64,000 nt of DNA. It comes from Bacillus sp. IITD106 (GTDB lineage: Bacteria > Bacillota > Bacilli > Bacillales > Bacillaceae_C). The position numbers were made by a program, and so were the translations under genes. Each line of letters starts with the position of its first letter. The first letter of the stretch is position 1. The stretch is taken from NCBI RefSeq assembly GCF_019459225.1, contig NZ_JAIAZY010000017.1:21063-85062 (forward strand), given 5' to 3'. Below the pieces are notes generated by a model, which was given only the letters and a program-made list of their open reading frames with translations, was not told where the DNA came from and did not search any database. This document shows, one piece after another, positions 36,045 to 46,310 of the stretch.

Positions 36045-37429
36045 GACATCATATCCTCCTCTTTAAACGCTCTTGTATTTCTAAAGTTAATAATGGAGAA
36101 GGTGGCAATAACGATAAAGATAAGGATTGAAACGACAGATGCAACCGCAAATTGGTTATTATCCAAAGTCAATTTATAAATCCAACTAATCAATATATCG
36201 GTCGAACCCGCATATGAATATTCCATGTTTACTGGACCACCTTGTGTCATCAGGTAAATCAAGTTGAAATTATTAAAGTTTCCCGCAAACTGCATAATCG
36301 CTAGGGGGGCAGTAGAAAACATGATTAAAGGCATCGTAATTTTCCAAAACTTCTGTGTTGAAGACGCACCATCCACTTCTGCTGCTTCATATAATTCTTT
36401 ATCAATATTTGTCATAACTCCGCTCATTAAAACCATCCAAAACGGAAAACCAAACCACATATTTACTATTACTAATGTAACCTTTGCCAAAATAGGATCA
36501 GATAGCCAAGGAATGGCTTTCTCAATAATACCAAGATCCATTAAGTAACGGTTAATTGGCCCAAATTGACCATTAAAGATATTTCTCATAATTAATATGG
36601 AAACAAACCCGGGTACCGCCCATGGCAAAATAAAAAGACTACGCCACATTTTTTTAAACTTGATACCCTTATTGTTAAGTAAAACCGCAAAGATTAACCC
36701 AATAAAGAAGGTTGAAATAGTTGCAAGAATAGCCCATACAACTGTCCAACCGAAGACACCGTAAAAGGTTGCACTCCACGTCTTCATTTTAAATAATTTT
36801 ACAAACGTATCAAAACCAACCCAATCTACTAAATGCTTTGGTGGTAAGTGATTCGGCGCCGAGTAATTTGTAAATGCAATTAAGATCCCAAATAACAAAG
36901 GCAAAATAGTTAAAAAAGAAGTAAAAAGGACAGATGGAGTTAGTAGTAGATAAGGAAATCCATTTTCCCAAATATTTTTAAACATTTCTTTTGCGTTATT
37001 GGGTTTAATGCCTTTTTCTTTGTTTTTTGCCACTTTATAAGCATCACGAATATTTAAATAATAAAACCAAAGAAATAATAAAAACGCAACTAAGAAAAGA
37101 ATTCCCTCAATCAATAAAAAGATCGAGTGATCGCCTTGGACAATTTGAAATCCTTTTCTCGTTTGGGGTGTGTCACCTAAGGTTGTCAATCCCCACATGG
37201 CCCACTGAAACGGTACTGTCCAAAAAATAAGAAGATAAACCTCGACCACAAGGAATGCCAATCCTTTGATAATTTGTCTATTGTATATTTGTCCAAGTCC
37301 CATAAAAAGGATCGATAAAAGGACTGCGATTACAGGTCTTGTCACGAATGGCTTTTTAGAGGATGTCTGTTTATTGGGAGGTTCCATTTTATGTGGATGA
37401 TTCTCTACTTTATTAGCTACTGCATTCAT
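36041..37429 (-). CDS. mdxF: Maltodextrin ABC transporter permease MdxF
   Basis: 462-residue MalF-type permease with about eight hydrophobic segments. The long N-terminal extension (PFVTRPVIAVLLSILFMGLGQIYNRQIIKGLAFLV) resembles a TM2/DUF5683-like module and is typical of MdxF-type permeases. The EAA loop DKELYEAAEVDGASSTQKFWKITMPLIMFS is near residue 345. GGAGGCG precedes the ATG. It lies downstream of mdxE with a small hairpin between. Confidence 0.9.
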   Translation of the reverse strand: MNAVANKVENHPHKMEPPNKQTSSKKPFVTRPVIAVLLSILFMGLGQIYNRQIIKGLAFLVVEVYLLIFWTVPFQWAMWGLTTLGDTPQTRKGFQIVQGDHSIFLLIEGILFLVAFLLFLWFYYLNIRDAYKVAKNKEKGIKPNNAKEMFKNIWENGFPYLLLTPSVLFTSFLTILPLLFGILIAFTNYSAPNHLPPKHLVDWVGFDTFVKLFKMKTWSATFYGVFGWTVVWAILATISTFFIGLIFAVLLNNKGIKFKKMWRSLFILPWAVPGFVSILIMRNIFNGQFGPINRYLMDLGIIEKAIPWLSDPILAKVTLVIVNMWFGFPFWMVLMSGVMTNIDKELYEAAEVDGASSTQKFWKITMPLIMFSTAPLAIMQFAGNFNNFNLIYLMTQGGPVNMEYSYAGSTDILISWIYKLTLDNNQFAVASVVSILIFIVIATFSIINFRNTRAFKEEDMMS

Positions 37430-37453
37430 TTTTTCGCCTCCATTTAATGGAGA

Positions 37454-37476
37454 GCCAATACCCAGTGGGTATTAGC
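37454..37476 (-). terminator. Small intercistronic hairpin between mdxE and mdxF
   Basis: AATACCC pairs with GGGTATT around AGT, extended by outer GC pairs, just after the mdxE stop. It probably protects or attenuates the message. Confidence 0.5.
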
Positions 37477-37489
37477 CCTTATGACATGT

Positions 37490-38833
37490 TTATTCTTGTG
37501 ATTCTATTGATTCTTTTATTTGTTGAACCCCTTTATCTAATGCATCCTTTGGTTCAGCATCTCCGTTCCAAATAGCTGTAAAAGCAACATCCATCGCACC
37601 CCATACAGGTTCCATTTCGGGAATATTAGGCATGGAAATTGAATATTGAGCTTGATCCAAGAATGCTAGCATATATGCGTCTTCCTTGATTTCAGGGCTT
37701 TCGAGCAATGCCAGTGAAGGCGGTAATTGGTTTGTCATTTGATAACGTTTTAACAACATTTCATCGCTTGTTGCAAATTTTGCAAACAATGTTGCGGCCA
37801 TTGGATATTTACTATATGAGTTAACGAAAAACGCTTTAACTCCAGAGAATGTATTTGGTACATTACCATTTTCCAGTTTTGGCATTGTTTTTACACCAAA
37901 TTTAACGCCTGCATCCAAATGTCCTTTTAATGCCCAAGGTCCATTAACCATATATAGAAGTTTTCCTTCATTAAAGAACGTAGTTATGATATCACCTGTA
38001 ACGTCCTCTTTTTTCAATGGCAGAAGTTCATCATGGACACGCTTCATTAGTTCTCCAGCTTTTACTGCACCTTCATTGTTCAAACCGATATCCTCTGGAT
38101 TTGTGTTATTATCACCAAATACATAGCCACCATTTCCGGCAACAAGCCCATGTATATAATAGAAGTCACTTGGCGGCAACATGAATCCATATGAGTCAGG
38201 ATGTTTTTGCTTGAATTCTTTTGATTGCTCAATTAATTCTTCCATTGTTTCTGCGGGTTGGAATCCCATTTCGTCAAGTAAATCCGTATTATAGTACAGC
38301 GCTGTTGTCTCGATTGCCAACGGGAAACCGTATGTTGTTAATTCACCGTCTGAGATTGCAGAGACACCAGCAAAAGCACCTTCCATAAAACGCTCTTTAT
38401 ATTCTTCAGCAAAATAATTATCATAAATTAATCCGGCAGTATTCATATTTCCTACATGGTCATGTGGAGCCATAAAAACGTCTCCACCAAGGCCAGCTGG
38501 TCCATCTGTCTGTAATTTCCCAGGCGCATCAGTATGTCCAACTTCCTCATGTGTAACAGGAATTCCAGTTTCTTTCGTGAACTCTTCGGCTACAAACTTA
38601 ATCCATTCGCCTTCCTCATCACCGTTACCCCAAACAACGAGTTCAGCACCTTCTTCCGGTTCCAATGCAACAACTTCATTTTCAGCTGCTTCTCCATTAT
38701 TTTTTTCTCCCTGCTGCGCTGGCTCGTTATTATTGCTTGCACTTCCTCCACCTTTTGAAGACCCTGGCTTACTGCAAGCCGCTAATGCAAACACGAGCAA
38801 GGCAATAAATGATAAGTACAATAATTTCTTCAA
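37490..38833 (-). CDS. mdxE: Maltodextrin-binding lipoprotein MdxE
   Basis: About 447 residues. Lipobox ALAAC (Cys near residue 20) is followed by a Ser/Gly/Asn linker and a MalE-type domain: ELVVWGNGDEEGEWIKFVAEEFTKETGIPVTHEEV, GGDVFMAPHDHVG, and NIPEMEPVWGAMDVAFTAIWNG near the end. It captures maltodextrins outside the cell. I place the start at TTG 38833, six bases after GGATGGGG, giving MKKLLYLSFIALLV, a standard signal; the frame continues to an ATG at 38878 with no ribosome binding site. Confidence 0.88.
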   Translation of the reverse strand: MKKLLYLSFIALLVFALAACSKPGSSKGGGSASNNNEPAQQGEKNNGEAAENEVVALEPEEGAELVVWGNGDEEGEWIKFVAEEFTKETGIPVTHEEVGHTDAPGKLQTDGPAGLGGDVFMAPHDHVGNMNTAGLIYDNYFAEEYKERFMEGAFAGVSAISDGELTTYGFPLAIETTALYYNTDLLDEMGFQPAETMEELIEQSKEFKQKHPDSYGFMLPPSDFYYIHGLVAGNGGYVFGDNNTNPEDIGLNNEGAVKAGELMKRVHDELLPLKKEDVTGDIITTFFNEGKLLYMVNGPWALKGHLDAGVKFGVKTMPKLENGNVPNTFSGVKAFFVNSYSKYPMAATLFAKFATSDEMLLKRYQMTNQLPPSLALLESPEIKEDAYMLAFLDQAQYSISMPNIPEMEPVWGAMDVAFTAIWNGDAEPKDALDKGVQQIKESIESQE

Positions 38834-38872
38834 GATTTTCCCCATCCTTTTTTTACAATTTTTTATATTAAG

Positions 38873-38897
38873 ATCCATTTGGTTTAAACCAATGGAT
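38873..38897. promoter_or_regulatory. Near-perfect palindrome between amylase gene and mdxE
   Basis: The centre TTGGTTTAAACCAA is a perfect 14-bp palindrome, flanked by ATCCAT and ATGGAT with one bulged base. It sits between the amylase stop and mdxE. It could be an RNA hairpin or an operator; the sequence does not decide. Confidence 0.5.
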
Positions 38898-38909
38898 TTA
38901 ATAACAAGA

Positions 38910-40496
38910 TTACTTGTTTAATATAAGCGTAGAATAAGAGGGCATATCTATTGACACCTTATCCCCATCCTCTTTTACCTCTACGTCCTTTTTCGATGTG
39001 AATATGATATTTTTAAAATCGCTTTCTTTTTCATTTAGCGAAAAACTAATTGGTTTACTAGACACATTATGTATAACCATGAGCGATTTATCTTTGAGGG
39101 TCCGTTTAAACGTAACCATACCTTGCTGCTTAGTGAGAGTGCTTTCAATTTCCCCACTAATTAATATTTCATTGGAACGACGCAAATAGATCATATTTCG
39201 ATAATGATTCAACAGTGAGTTTTCATCTTTCAATTGGGACTCAACAGATTTTTCCTCAAAGTTTTGATTATGTTTAATCCTTTGCCATTTTGTTTGTTCT
39301 GGAGTATCTTTATCCATCCCCCATATAAATGGCTCTCTTATTTCCTCATCTGGCTTCGGGCCCTCCATCCCAGTCTCTTCCCCATAGTAAATAAATGGAT
39401 TTCCGGGTAAGGTGAACAATAAAGAAGCTGCCATTTTCGCTTGATCTTGATTTCCATTTAATTCGGTCATCACTCGAGGCATATCGTGATTTGTAATAAA
39501 AGTGGAATCTACAAATTTGCCATTGGACTCTTTATTAAAGAATTCTCTTATTCTTGATAATGTTGTAACAATTCCACTATCACTTTCGGATTTTACAGTC
39601 GCTAAAATCTTTTCAGAAAGATCAAAATTAAACGCAGATGTTAAGCCTTCGTTTAAATATGGCGCTACAACTGTTGCGGTATCCCATACTTCACCGACCA
39701 GTATTACATCTGATTGTACTTTTTCCATTTCTGTACGAAATTCTTTCCACCATTGATGATTATTTGACTCGGGATCGTCGCTGCTCGTAGGCGAAAATAT
39801 ATGTTTAGCCGCATCAAGTCTAAAGCCATCGACTCCAATATCTTTCAACCAAAACTCACCAATTTGAATCATTTCTTTTCTTACTTTCGGGTTTTCGAAA
39901 TTCAAATCCGGCATTCCTTCCCAGAAAATCCCTTCATACTTATCTTCCCCTAATCCATGCCACACTTGTTGATTCCATTCACCAAGAGCCATTGTATTCG
40001 TATTTCCATCCGCCCAAACATAATAATCTCTAAAAGCGGGATCCCCTTTCAATGCTTTTTGGAACCAAGGATGTTCTTTGCTCGTATGATTCACGACTAA
40101 ATCGATAATCACTTTTATTCCTTTAGAATGCGCTTTCTCAACAAAGTCTTTCATATCTTCTAAACTTCCATAATCAGGATTGATCTCTTTATAGTCGGTT
40201 ACATCATAACCGTGATAACTAGGTGAAGGATGAACCGGCATTAACCAAATCCCTTCGATTCCTAGGTCAGCTAGATAATCCAATTTTTCGGTTGCACCTT
40301 TCAAATCCCCTATCCCATCAGAATTCGAATCGGCAAATGAACGGACAAAAATTTCATAATAGACGCCGTTCGGTTCGATACTTAACAAATCCGATTTGGG
40401 GATTTTCCCCGTTTGCTGTTTTGCCTTTTCCTGTAAAGAACATCCTGACACAATTAAAAACAATGCCATTAACGCAATAACAAATTTTTTTGAAAT
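38910..40496 (-). CDS. Lipoprotein alpha-amylase, GH13
   Basis: About 528 residues. The four GH13 regions are DLVVNHTS, GFRLDAAKH (catalytic Asp), VGEVWD (catalytic Glu) and TNHDMPR. The N-terminal VSGC lipobox anchors it outside the membrane, where it would trim starch or dextrins for MdxE. The first ATG (40469) leaves a signal without positive charges. An ATT codon at 40496 lies five bases after AGGGGGAG and yields (M)SKKFVIALMALF, a normal lipoprotein signal, so I infer AUU initiation. It heads the mdx operon under the operator at 40585. Confidence 0.85.
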   Translation of the reverse strand: MSKKFVIALMALFLIVSGCSLQEKAKQQTGKIPKSDLLSIEPNGVYYEIFVRSFADSNSDGIGDLKGATEKLDYLADLGIEGIWLMPVHPSPSYHGYDVTDYKEINPDYGSLEDMKDFVEKAHSKGIKVIIDLVVNHTSKEHPWFQKALKGDPAFRDYYVWADGNTNTMALGEWNQQVWHGLGEDKYEGIFWEGMPDLNFENPKVRKEMIQIGEFWLKDIGVDGFRLDAAKHIFSPTSSDDPESNNHQWWKEFRTEMEKVQSDVILVGEVWDTATVVAPYLNEGLTSAFNFDLSEKILATVKSESDSGIVTTLSRIREFFNKESNGKFVDSTFITNHDMPRVMTELNGNQDQAKMAASLLFTLPGNPFIYYGEETGMEGPKPDEEIREPFIWGMDKDTPEQTKWQRIKHNQNFEEKSVESQLKDENSLLNHYRNMIYLRRSNEILISGEIESTLTKQQGMVTFKRTLKDKSLMVIHNVSSKPISFSLNEKESDFKNIIFTSKKDVEVKEDGDKVSIDMPSYSTLILNK

Positions 40497-40584
40497 AGAA
40501 ACTCCCCCTAACTAATAAGAAAGAATCCACCGAGAATTTCCCCTTAGTTTTCACAAGCTTCTTCTTTTCTCTTTCATCACTTGC

Positions 40585-40596
40585 GCAATCGTTTGC
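40585..40596. promoter_or_regulatory. LacI-type (MalR-like) operator
   Basis: GCAATCGTTTGC differs by one base from the palindrome GCAAACGTTTGC, the shape used by maltose-type LacI regulators. It lies in the gap of about 250 bp between the divergent amylase genes, so one site could control both. No second good copy was seen nearby. Confidence 0.6.
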
Positions 40597-40751
40597 ACGA
40601 TGTTTTCGCTTTGATTTTAATGGCATTTACCAATTCTGTCAATCATATATTTTTACATTATTTTAAAAATGGATATATTTTTATTGACTTATCATAGGTT
40701 ATGGGCTAATTTGTAATTATTAAACAATACTAAATTCAGGGTGGAATGTTT

Positions 40752-42497
40752 ATGAATCGACAAGCAATCCTACACAGAGCAACAGATAATCATGCATACG
40801 TTTGCGCAGATAAAGAAGTTTGTCTTATGATACAGACAGAAAAGGATGACATACATACTATTCAACTTCTTTTTGGCGATCCATACGATTGGACAAACGG
40901 AAAGTGGAATTTCAATCAAATAGATATGGAGAAAAAAGGCTCAAGTAGCATTTTTGATTATTGGGAAATAAAAATAAAGCCACCATACCGCAGGATGCGT
41001 TACGGTTTTAAATTGTCTGGAGAATCTGAAAGCGTTATTTTTGGGGAGGGTGGGTTCAGCGAGCAGCCGCCTCGAGATAATTCATTTTACTTTGCTTTTC
41101 CTTTTCTTCATTCTTCCGATCGCTTTCATGCACCGGATTGGGTTAAAGATACAGTTTGGTATCAAATTTTCCCAGAAAGATTTGCAAATGGAAATAAGGA
41201 AAATGATCCTGTAGGAACGTTGGATTGGGGAAGTGCAGAACCCGAAATAGATAATTTTTTTGGTGGAGATTTGGATGGCGTCATTCAAAATATCTCTTAT
41301 TTAAAAAAGCTCGGTATAACGGGAATATATTTCACTCCGATCTTTACAGCCTATTCTAATCATAAATACGATACAATCGATTATTTAGAAATCGACCCTC
41401 AATTTGGGGATGCTAATACGTTAAAAAAACTGGTTAAAACTTGTCATGAAAATGGAATCAAGGTTATGCTAGATGCTGTTTTTAATCATGCCGGATATTA
41501 CTTTCCACCATTCCAAGACGTTCTTGAAAACGGCGAGGAGTCAAAATATAAAGATTGGTTCCACATCCGTTCTTTTCCTATACAAACGGAACCACTTCCT
41601 AATTATGACACGTTTGCTTTCACTCCATTCATGCCGAAATTCAATACTCAAAACGAAGAAGTTAGGAATTATCTATTGAAGGTTGCTCGTTACTGGGTAG
41701 AAGAATTTGATATTGACGGTTGGAGGCTAGATGTGGCAAATGAAGTCGACCATCATTTTTGGCGTGATTTCCGTAGGGAAGTAAAAGCGATTAAACCTGA
41801 CTTATATATTCTAGGAGAAATCTGGCACGATTCAATGCCTTGGCTACGCGGAGACCAATTCGATGCAGTCATGAACTATCCACTGACTAGAAATGTTCTT
41901 GATTTATTTGCAAAAGGTACAATCAACCCAAAACAATTTGTAGAAAATATGACATCTGTCCTATTTATGTACCCTTCCACCATAAACGAGAATGCTTTTA
42001 ATCTTGTTGGCAGTCACGACACACCACGAGTTTTGAATGAATGCTCAGGAAATAAAGAGAAAGTTCGGCAAATTTTCACCTTCCTGTTAACCTTTATTGG
42101 AACACCTTGTATTTACTATGGTGACGAAATTGGTATGGATGGCGGGTATGATCCAGGCTGCAGAAAATGTATGGAATGGAATGAAACTGATCAGGATCTC
42201 CATTTATTTAAACATATCCAATCTCTAATTAAGTTACGAAATCAGGAACCTTTGCTTGCGAATGAAGGCAATCTTCGTTTTCTTCCTGTACAAGACGAAA
42301 GTTGTTTTGCATTTTTAAAGGAAAATGATGAGAAGACAATACTTGTCGCATTTAACATTTCAGACAAAGAGGCAACCTTATCTCTTCCAACACAATATAA
42401 TAATCGCGCTTGCGTAGATTTATGGAATAACGAGGTATTATCAAATGATGATATTCTGCTAGATGGTAATGGATTTACTATAATTGAATTAAAGTAG
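40752..42497 (+). CDS. yvdF: Maltogenic amylase / neopullulanase (GH13), YvdF-like
   Basis: About 581 residues. The N-terminal 120 residues form the starch-binding-like domain of cyclomaltodextrinases. Catalytic regions are DAVFNHAG, GWRLDVANE (nucleophile Asp), ILGEIWHD (acid Glu) and LVGSHDTPR. The DWGSAEPEIDNFFGGDLDGV segment is typical of GH13_20. No signal peptide, so it digests imported maltodextrins and cyclodextrins in the cytosol. Start at 40752, seven bases after GGGTGG. Divergent from the lipoprotein amylase across the MalR-like operator. Confidence 0.92.
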   Translation: MNRQAILHRATDNHAYVCADKEVCLMIQTEKDDIHTIQLLFGDPYDWTNGKWNFNQIDMEKKGSSSIFDYWEIKIKPPYRRMRYGFKLSGESESVIFGEGGFSEQPPRDNSFYFAFPFLHSSDRFHAPDWVKDTVWYQIFPERFANGNKENDPVGTLDWGSAEPEIDNFFGGDLDGVIQNISYLKKLGITGIYFTPIFTAYSNHKYDTIDYLEIDPQFGDANTLKKLVKTCHENGIKVMLDAVFNHAGYYFPPFQDVLENGEESKYKDWFHIRSFPIQTEPLPNYDTFAFTPFMPKFNTQNEEVRNYLLKVARYWVEEFDIDGWRLDVANEVDHHFWRDFRREVKAIKPDLYILGEIWHDSMPWLRGDQFDAVMNYPLTRNVLDLFAKGTINPKQFVENMTSVLFMYPSTINENAFNLVGSHDTPRVLNECSGNKEKVRQIFTFLLTFIGTPCIYYGDEIGMDGGYDPGCRKCMEWNETDQDLHLFKHIQSLIKLRNQEPLLANEGNLRFLPVQDESCFAFLKENDEKTILVAFNISDKEATLSLPTQYNNRACVDLWNNEVLSNDDILLDGNGFTIIELK

Positions 42498-42514
42498 TTT
42501 TTTAGAAATAATCT

Positions 42515-42543
42515 GCCCCATAAGCATCAAACTCTTATGGGGC
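42515..42543. terminator. Bidirectional terminator
   Basis: GCCCCATAAG pairs with CTTATGGGGC between convergent genes. Confidence 0.88.
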
Positions 42544-42558
42544 TGTCAAATTTTTCAC

Positions 42559-43899
42559 TTATCCTAATTGTTTTTTTCTATTAAAAATGATCGGTTGATG
42601 TAAAAATTTCCTCATAAAAATATAGGCAATAATTACTTCAGTCATAACACCGATTGATTGCGCCAATGCCCCTATGACTCCTCCTCCATTTGGCATTACG
42701 AAGAGAAGCAGCAGCAGGACTACAATTGTCACGAAAACATTCCCTGCCTGTGAAAATTGCAACACTTTCGTCTGTCCTTTTAACATCAATACTCCATTTA
42801 CAAAATCAAGCCACGGAAAACATAAAGCGAATATAATGAAAAATTTTAACGCGATTAAGCTTTGATCAAGAAGTTCACCAGATACACCCATTATATTTTG
42901 TAAAGCCCAATGCCCTATAGGAGAATAGGCTATACTTAACAATAGTAAACTCGGTATAAAACTAAAAATAAATGAAAAACGGACGACTGTTTTCGTATCT
43001 TGCTCATAAAAATTAATGACGATTTGATGAAAATAAGTAGAGAAACTAAGCAATAAATTTAGTATAGAAGCGGCAACTGCGTAAGATGCAACTGCAATTT
43101 CCGCTCTCCCACTCGCTCCTAACACAGCATTTGTAGCGGGGGCAATAATAACCGCTATCAGCGAAGCCATGAGTAATGGCAAATAAAACTTTCTCACTTG
43201 GATATGGTTCACGATAGGATGGTCCTCTTTTTTTGCAGGCATTTTTTTAACGAGCTGTCGGCCTTCTATAAAGCTTACGAGTGCTTCAATGACCATCCCT
43301 GCTAAAAATATATACGCTCCAATATATCCATGGTTCACCCAGTTATTCTGGATGATGATCCATGAAAAGCCTGCCATTACGACTAAACGAATCACCATCC
43401 CAATCGTCAACCATTTCGTACGTAAATTTGAAATGATGACTCCTTGAAAGAGGCAGCGAATCCCCGAAAATATCGTCACGAACATTAGAACTTTATAAAC
43501 CGATAAAGTCGGAGCAAGCATATGGTCTTTTACGCCCATAACACGCGAAAAAAACAGTTCTCCAAGCGGCGAATAGGCGATAATAAAGCTCAGTATCAAA
43601 ATGGCGGATAATATAAAAATAGTAAGCTGTGAAACTAATTTAAAGGAATGCCGATCTCGAACGAGAGTAGCGCAAGTTTGCCGCAAAATAACCGCACATC
43701 GTTCAAAGATGGCAAATAAGCTCATCGCAACGGAATAACTGGCAATGACGACTGCCGGATCAGCTGCACGAGCTAGAGTACTATTAATGATGACATGTGA
43801 AATCGTGACGAGACTTGCAGAAATGCCTAACGGAATAAAAAAGTTAAACAATGTCCAAAAAGAGACTTTTTTCCTTTTAGTAGATTGTTGTATGTCCAT
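42559..43899 (-). CDS. MATE/MOP-type multispanning transporter
   Basis: 446 residues with about twelve hydrophobic segments. FFIPLGISASLVTISHVIINSTLARA at the start and the internal repeat of the fold from about residue 235 resemble the MOP (MatE/flippase) superfamily, in the branch near ANKH-like proteins. Function could be drug, metabolite or lipid-linked sugar export. AGAAGGAACTCAT precedes the ATG. It is downstream of an MFS gene on the same strand and may be cotranscribed. I cannot name a substrate. Confidence 0.72.
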   Translation of the reverse strand: MDIQQSTKRKKVSFWTLFNFFIPLGISASLVTISHVIINSTLARAADPAVVIASYSVAMSLFAIFERCAVILRQTCATLVRDRHSFKLVSQLTIFILSAILILSFIIAYSPLGELFFSRVMGVKDHMLAPTLSVYKVLMFVTIFSGIRCLFQGVIISNLRTKWLTIGMVIRLVVMAGFSWIIIQNNWVNHGYIGAYIFLAGMVIEALVSFIEGRQLVKKMPAKKEDHPIVNHIQVRKFYLPLLMASLIAVIIAPATNAVLGASGRAEIAVASYAVAASILNLLLSFSTYFHQIVINFYEQDTKTVVRFSFIFSFIPSLLLLSIAYSPIGHWALQNIMGVSGELLDQSLIALKFFIIFALCFPWLDFVNGVLMLKGQTKVLQFSQAGNVFVTIVVLLLLLFVMPNGGGVIGALAQSIGVMTEVIIAYIFMRKFLHQPIIFNRKKQLG

Positions 43900-43939
43900 A
43901 TGAGTTCCTTCTTTTGTTTTAATAATTATATTCCAAATC

Positions 43940-45103
43940 TCATTCTACCATTTTTAGTTTTTTCCCAGGCATCCATTTTATCGTTACGAATGCACCTGCA
44001 AAACTTAAACAACCAATCATAATAAATCCGGTTGAAAGACTCGCCATCTCACCAATCCAACCTGCTATAAACGGACCGCCGAACATACCTAGTGAATAAA
44101 TTGCTTGAAAAAACCCCATTGCTGATGCTCTGCGTTCTTCCGATACAGCTTGTATGGCCAAACCCATTAAAACTGGGAACATCAAGCCTTGAGCGAAGCC
44201 GTTGAAAGCTTGCGTGATGATCAATAAAAGTAAGCTATTTGTAAATGGCAACAAGATTGTACATATACCCGCAGCTAAAAAGCCGATTAATATCGTTCTT
44301 TTTTCTCCATATTTTTTTACAAAAAAAGATCCGCTCATATAACCGGCAATCGCATTCGGCAATGTCGATAAAAGCGTCAATATACTTAAATCACCATTGG
44401 ATGCTCCTAAACTAACCGCATGAAGAGGAGTGAATCCAAACATCGTTGTAAACGTAATACACTGAACGATGACAGCCATTAATGAAACAAATAATAATAA
44501 TTTTTCGCCGCCCATTTTGACTAACTCTTTTATTTCAACAGGCTTTCTATCAAGCGCAGGCATCTCAACAATTTTTAGCGCTAAAACCAAACCAATTAAT
44601 CCGACGAAGGCACCAGCATAAAAAGGTGCAGTCCAACTAATATATTCTGCTAAAAATCCACCTAATGTCGTAGCTGCCATTTGTCCGATACTCGTGTAAA
44701 AACTAATGAGTCCCATCGCTTTCGGGGCTTCTTCCGGTTCAAAATAACTTGCAAATAGAACGGTAAAAGCAACCCAGCTAGCAGCAGCTACACCAGCGAG
44801 TGAACGAAATCCAAAAATTGCCCAAACATTTGTCGTTATCGCAAGCCCGAGGCTGCTCAAAACGGCACAAGCAATTCCTGCAATAATAAATAGTTTCCGT
44901 TTTCCAATTGCGTCTGACCAAATTCCTAATGGAATACGGACGAGCAATTGGGTAAATCCATAACTTCCAACGACAAGTCCAATCATAAAAATGGAGCCAC
45001 CTAAATGTTCCACATAAGGAGAAAGGATTGGCACATATGTATACATGGAAAACCAATACATCATCGTAACGCAATAAAATAATATTCTTCCTTTTGATTT
45101 CAT
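43940..45103 (-). CDS. MFS transporter
   Basis: About 387 residues with twelve hydrophobic segments. The MFS loop 2-3 motif appears as RIPLGIWSDAIGKRKLFIIAG near residue 57. The MFS superfamily carries sugars, drugs or other metabolites; no substrate motif stands out. I prefer the Met at 45103, ten bases after GGGGAG, over the ATG at 45112 that abuts it. It follows a Gfo/Idh/MocA oxidoreductase across a hairpin, suggesting related metabolism. Confidence 0.85.
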   Translation of the reverse strand: MKSKGRILFYCVTMMYWFSMYTYVPILSPYVEHLGGSIFMIGLVVGSYGFTQLLVRIPLGIWSDAIGKRKLFIIAGIACAVLSSLGLAITTNVWAIFGFRSLAGVAAASWVAFTVLFASYFEPEEAPKAMGLISFYTSIGQMAATTLGGFLAEYISWTAPFYAGAFVGLIGLVLALKIVEMPALDRKPVEIKELVKMGGEKLLLFVSLMAVIVQCITFTTMFGFTPLHAVSLGASNGDLSILTLLSTLPNAIAGYMSGSFFVKKYGEKRTILIGFLAAGICTILLPFTNSLLLLIITQAFNGFAQGLMFPVLMGLAIQAVSEERRASAMGFFQAIYSLGMFGGPFIAGWIGEMASLSTGFIMIGCLSFAGAFVTIKWMPGKKLKMVE

Positions 45104-45134
45104 GATATTCATACTCCCCGTCTATGAAAAAAAG

Positions 45135-45166
45135 AAGAAAGCGGACTCCGAAATTGGAACGCTTCC
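45135..45166 (-). terminator. Terminator-like hairpin after the oxidoreductase gene
   Basis: AAGCG...CGCTT with inner GGA/TCC pairs, followed on the minus strand by a T-rich run. Confidence 0.55.
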
Positions 45167-45182
45167 TTACCTTACTATTCTG

Positions 45183-46286
45183 TTACTCATCTAATGTGAA
45201 TTCTTTTAATCCGACTGGCAATGGTTTTGGCTGTTCACAAGTGCTCATTAGTTCATAATGGGTTCCACTTGTTGAAGCATCATGAATTCCATGCATGACA
45301 TCCAATACATGGAAAGCTAAATCACCGTTTGCACGTTGTTTTCTTCCATTCCTAAGAGCATATGCCATATCCGCAACGCCGACACCTCTACTGTTATCTG
45401 CATATCCGTGAGTTAAAGGAACTTCTTCCCATTCCTGACTGCCATGCTGACGAACAAACACAGGTCCACCAAATGTATTAGGATCTGGGACTAGAATCGT
45501 TCCCTTTGAACCATACACTTCAATATTGGGAAGCTTCGAACCAGCAACATCAAAGCTTGTAATTAAGGTTGCAATCGCACCATTCTCAAAATCTAGTATT
45601 CCAGTAATATGAGTTGGCACTTCTACATGTATTTTTTGTCCATGCTTCGGTTTGCTAGTAATCGTTCTTTCCGGAAAACTGATTCGTGCAGATCCCGTCA
45701 CCCTGCGAATAGGACCTAGTAAATTAATAAAAGCCGTTATGTAATATGGACCCATATCAAACATTGGCCCCCCACCAACCTGATAATAAAATTCAGGGTC
45801 TGGGTGCCAGCTTTCATGTCCTGGACTCATCATAAATCCAGTAGCACCGACTACTTCTCCAATCACACCGTCATCTATTAACTTTCGGCATGTTTGAATT
45901 CCGCCGCCTAAAAATGTATCTGGTGCCCCGCCAACTAAAAGCCCTTTTTCCCTAGCGATATCTAGGATTCTTTGTCCATCTTCACGTGTAACAGCCAGAG
46001 GTTTTTCAACATACACATGTTTTCCTGCCTCTAGTGCCGCGATGCAAACGTCTGCATGGGCTTTCGGAATCGTTAAATTAATGACAAGTTCAATTTCTGG
46101 ATCAGCTAATAATTGATCAACCGTATATGCGTTAGGAATCACGTATTCTTCCGCTCTTGCTTTTGCACGTTCGTAATCTAGGTCCGCACATGCTACAATG
46201 TCAAGCACATCAAATTTTTGACCGGCCTGGCAATATATACTGCTTATATTTCCGCATCCAATAATCCCTACTTTTACACTTCGCAT
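45183..46286 (-). CDS. Gfo/Idh/MocA-family oxidoreductase
   Basis: 367 residues. N-terminal NAD(P) motif [38 protein letters not shown] near residue 90 is the family signature with the catalytic-region Lys. The C-terminal domain includes [26 protein letters not shown]. It resembles dehydrogenases that act on glucose-type sugars or on myo-inositol, but the substrate is open. AAGGAGG precedes the ATG. A perfect 21-bp palindrome lies 25 bp upstream, so it is probably under a dedicated repressor. Not a close copy of the relative at 32986. Confidence 0.88.
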   Translation of the reverse strand: MRSVKVGIIGCGNISSIYCQAGQKFDVLDIVACADLDYERAKARAEEYVIPNAYTVDQLLADPEIELVINLTIPKAHADVCIAALEAGKHVYVEKPLAVTREDGQRILDIAREKGLLVGGAPDTFLGGGIQTCRKLIDDGVIGEVVGATGFMMSPGHESWHPDPEFYYQVGGGPMFDMGPYYITAFINLLGPIRRVTGSARISFPERTITSKPKHGQKIHVEVPTHITGILDFENGAIATLITSFDVAGSKLPNIEVYGSKGTILVPDPNTFGGPVFVRQHGSQEWEEVPLTHGYADNSRGVGVADMAYALRNGRKQRANGDLAFHVLDVMHGIHDASTSGTHYELMSTCEQPKPLPVGLKEFTLDE

Positions 46287-46310
46287 AATTTCCTCCTTAG
46301 CCTCTTACTA

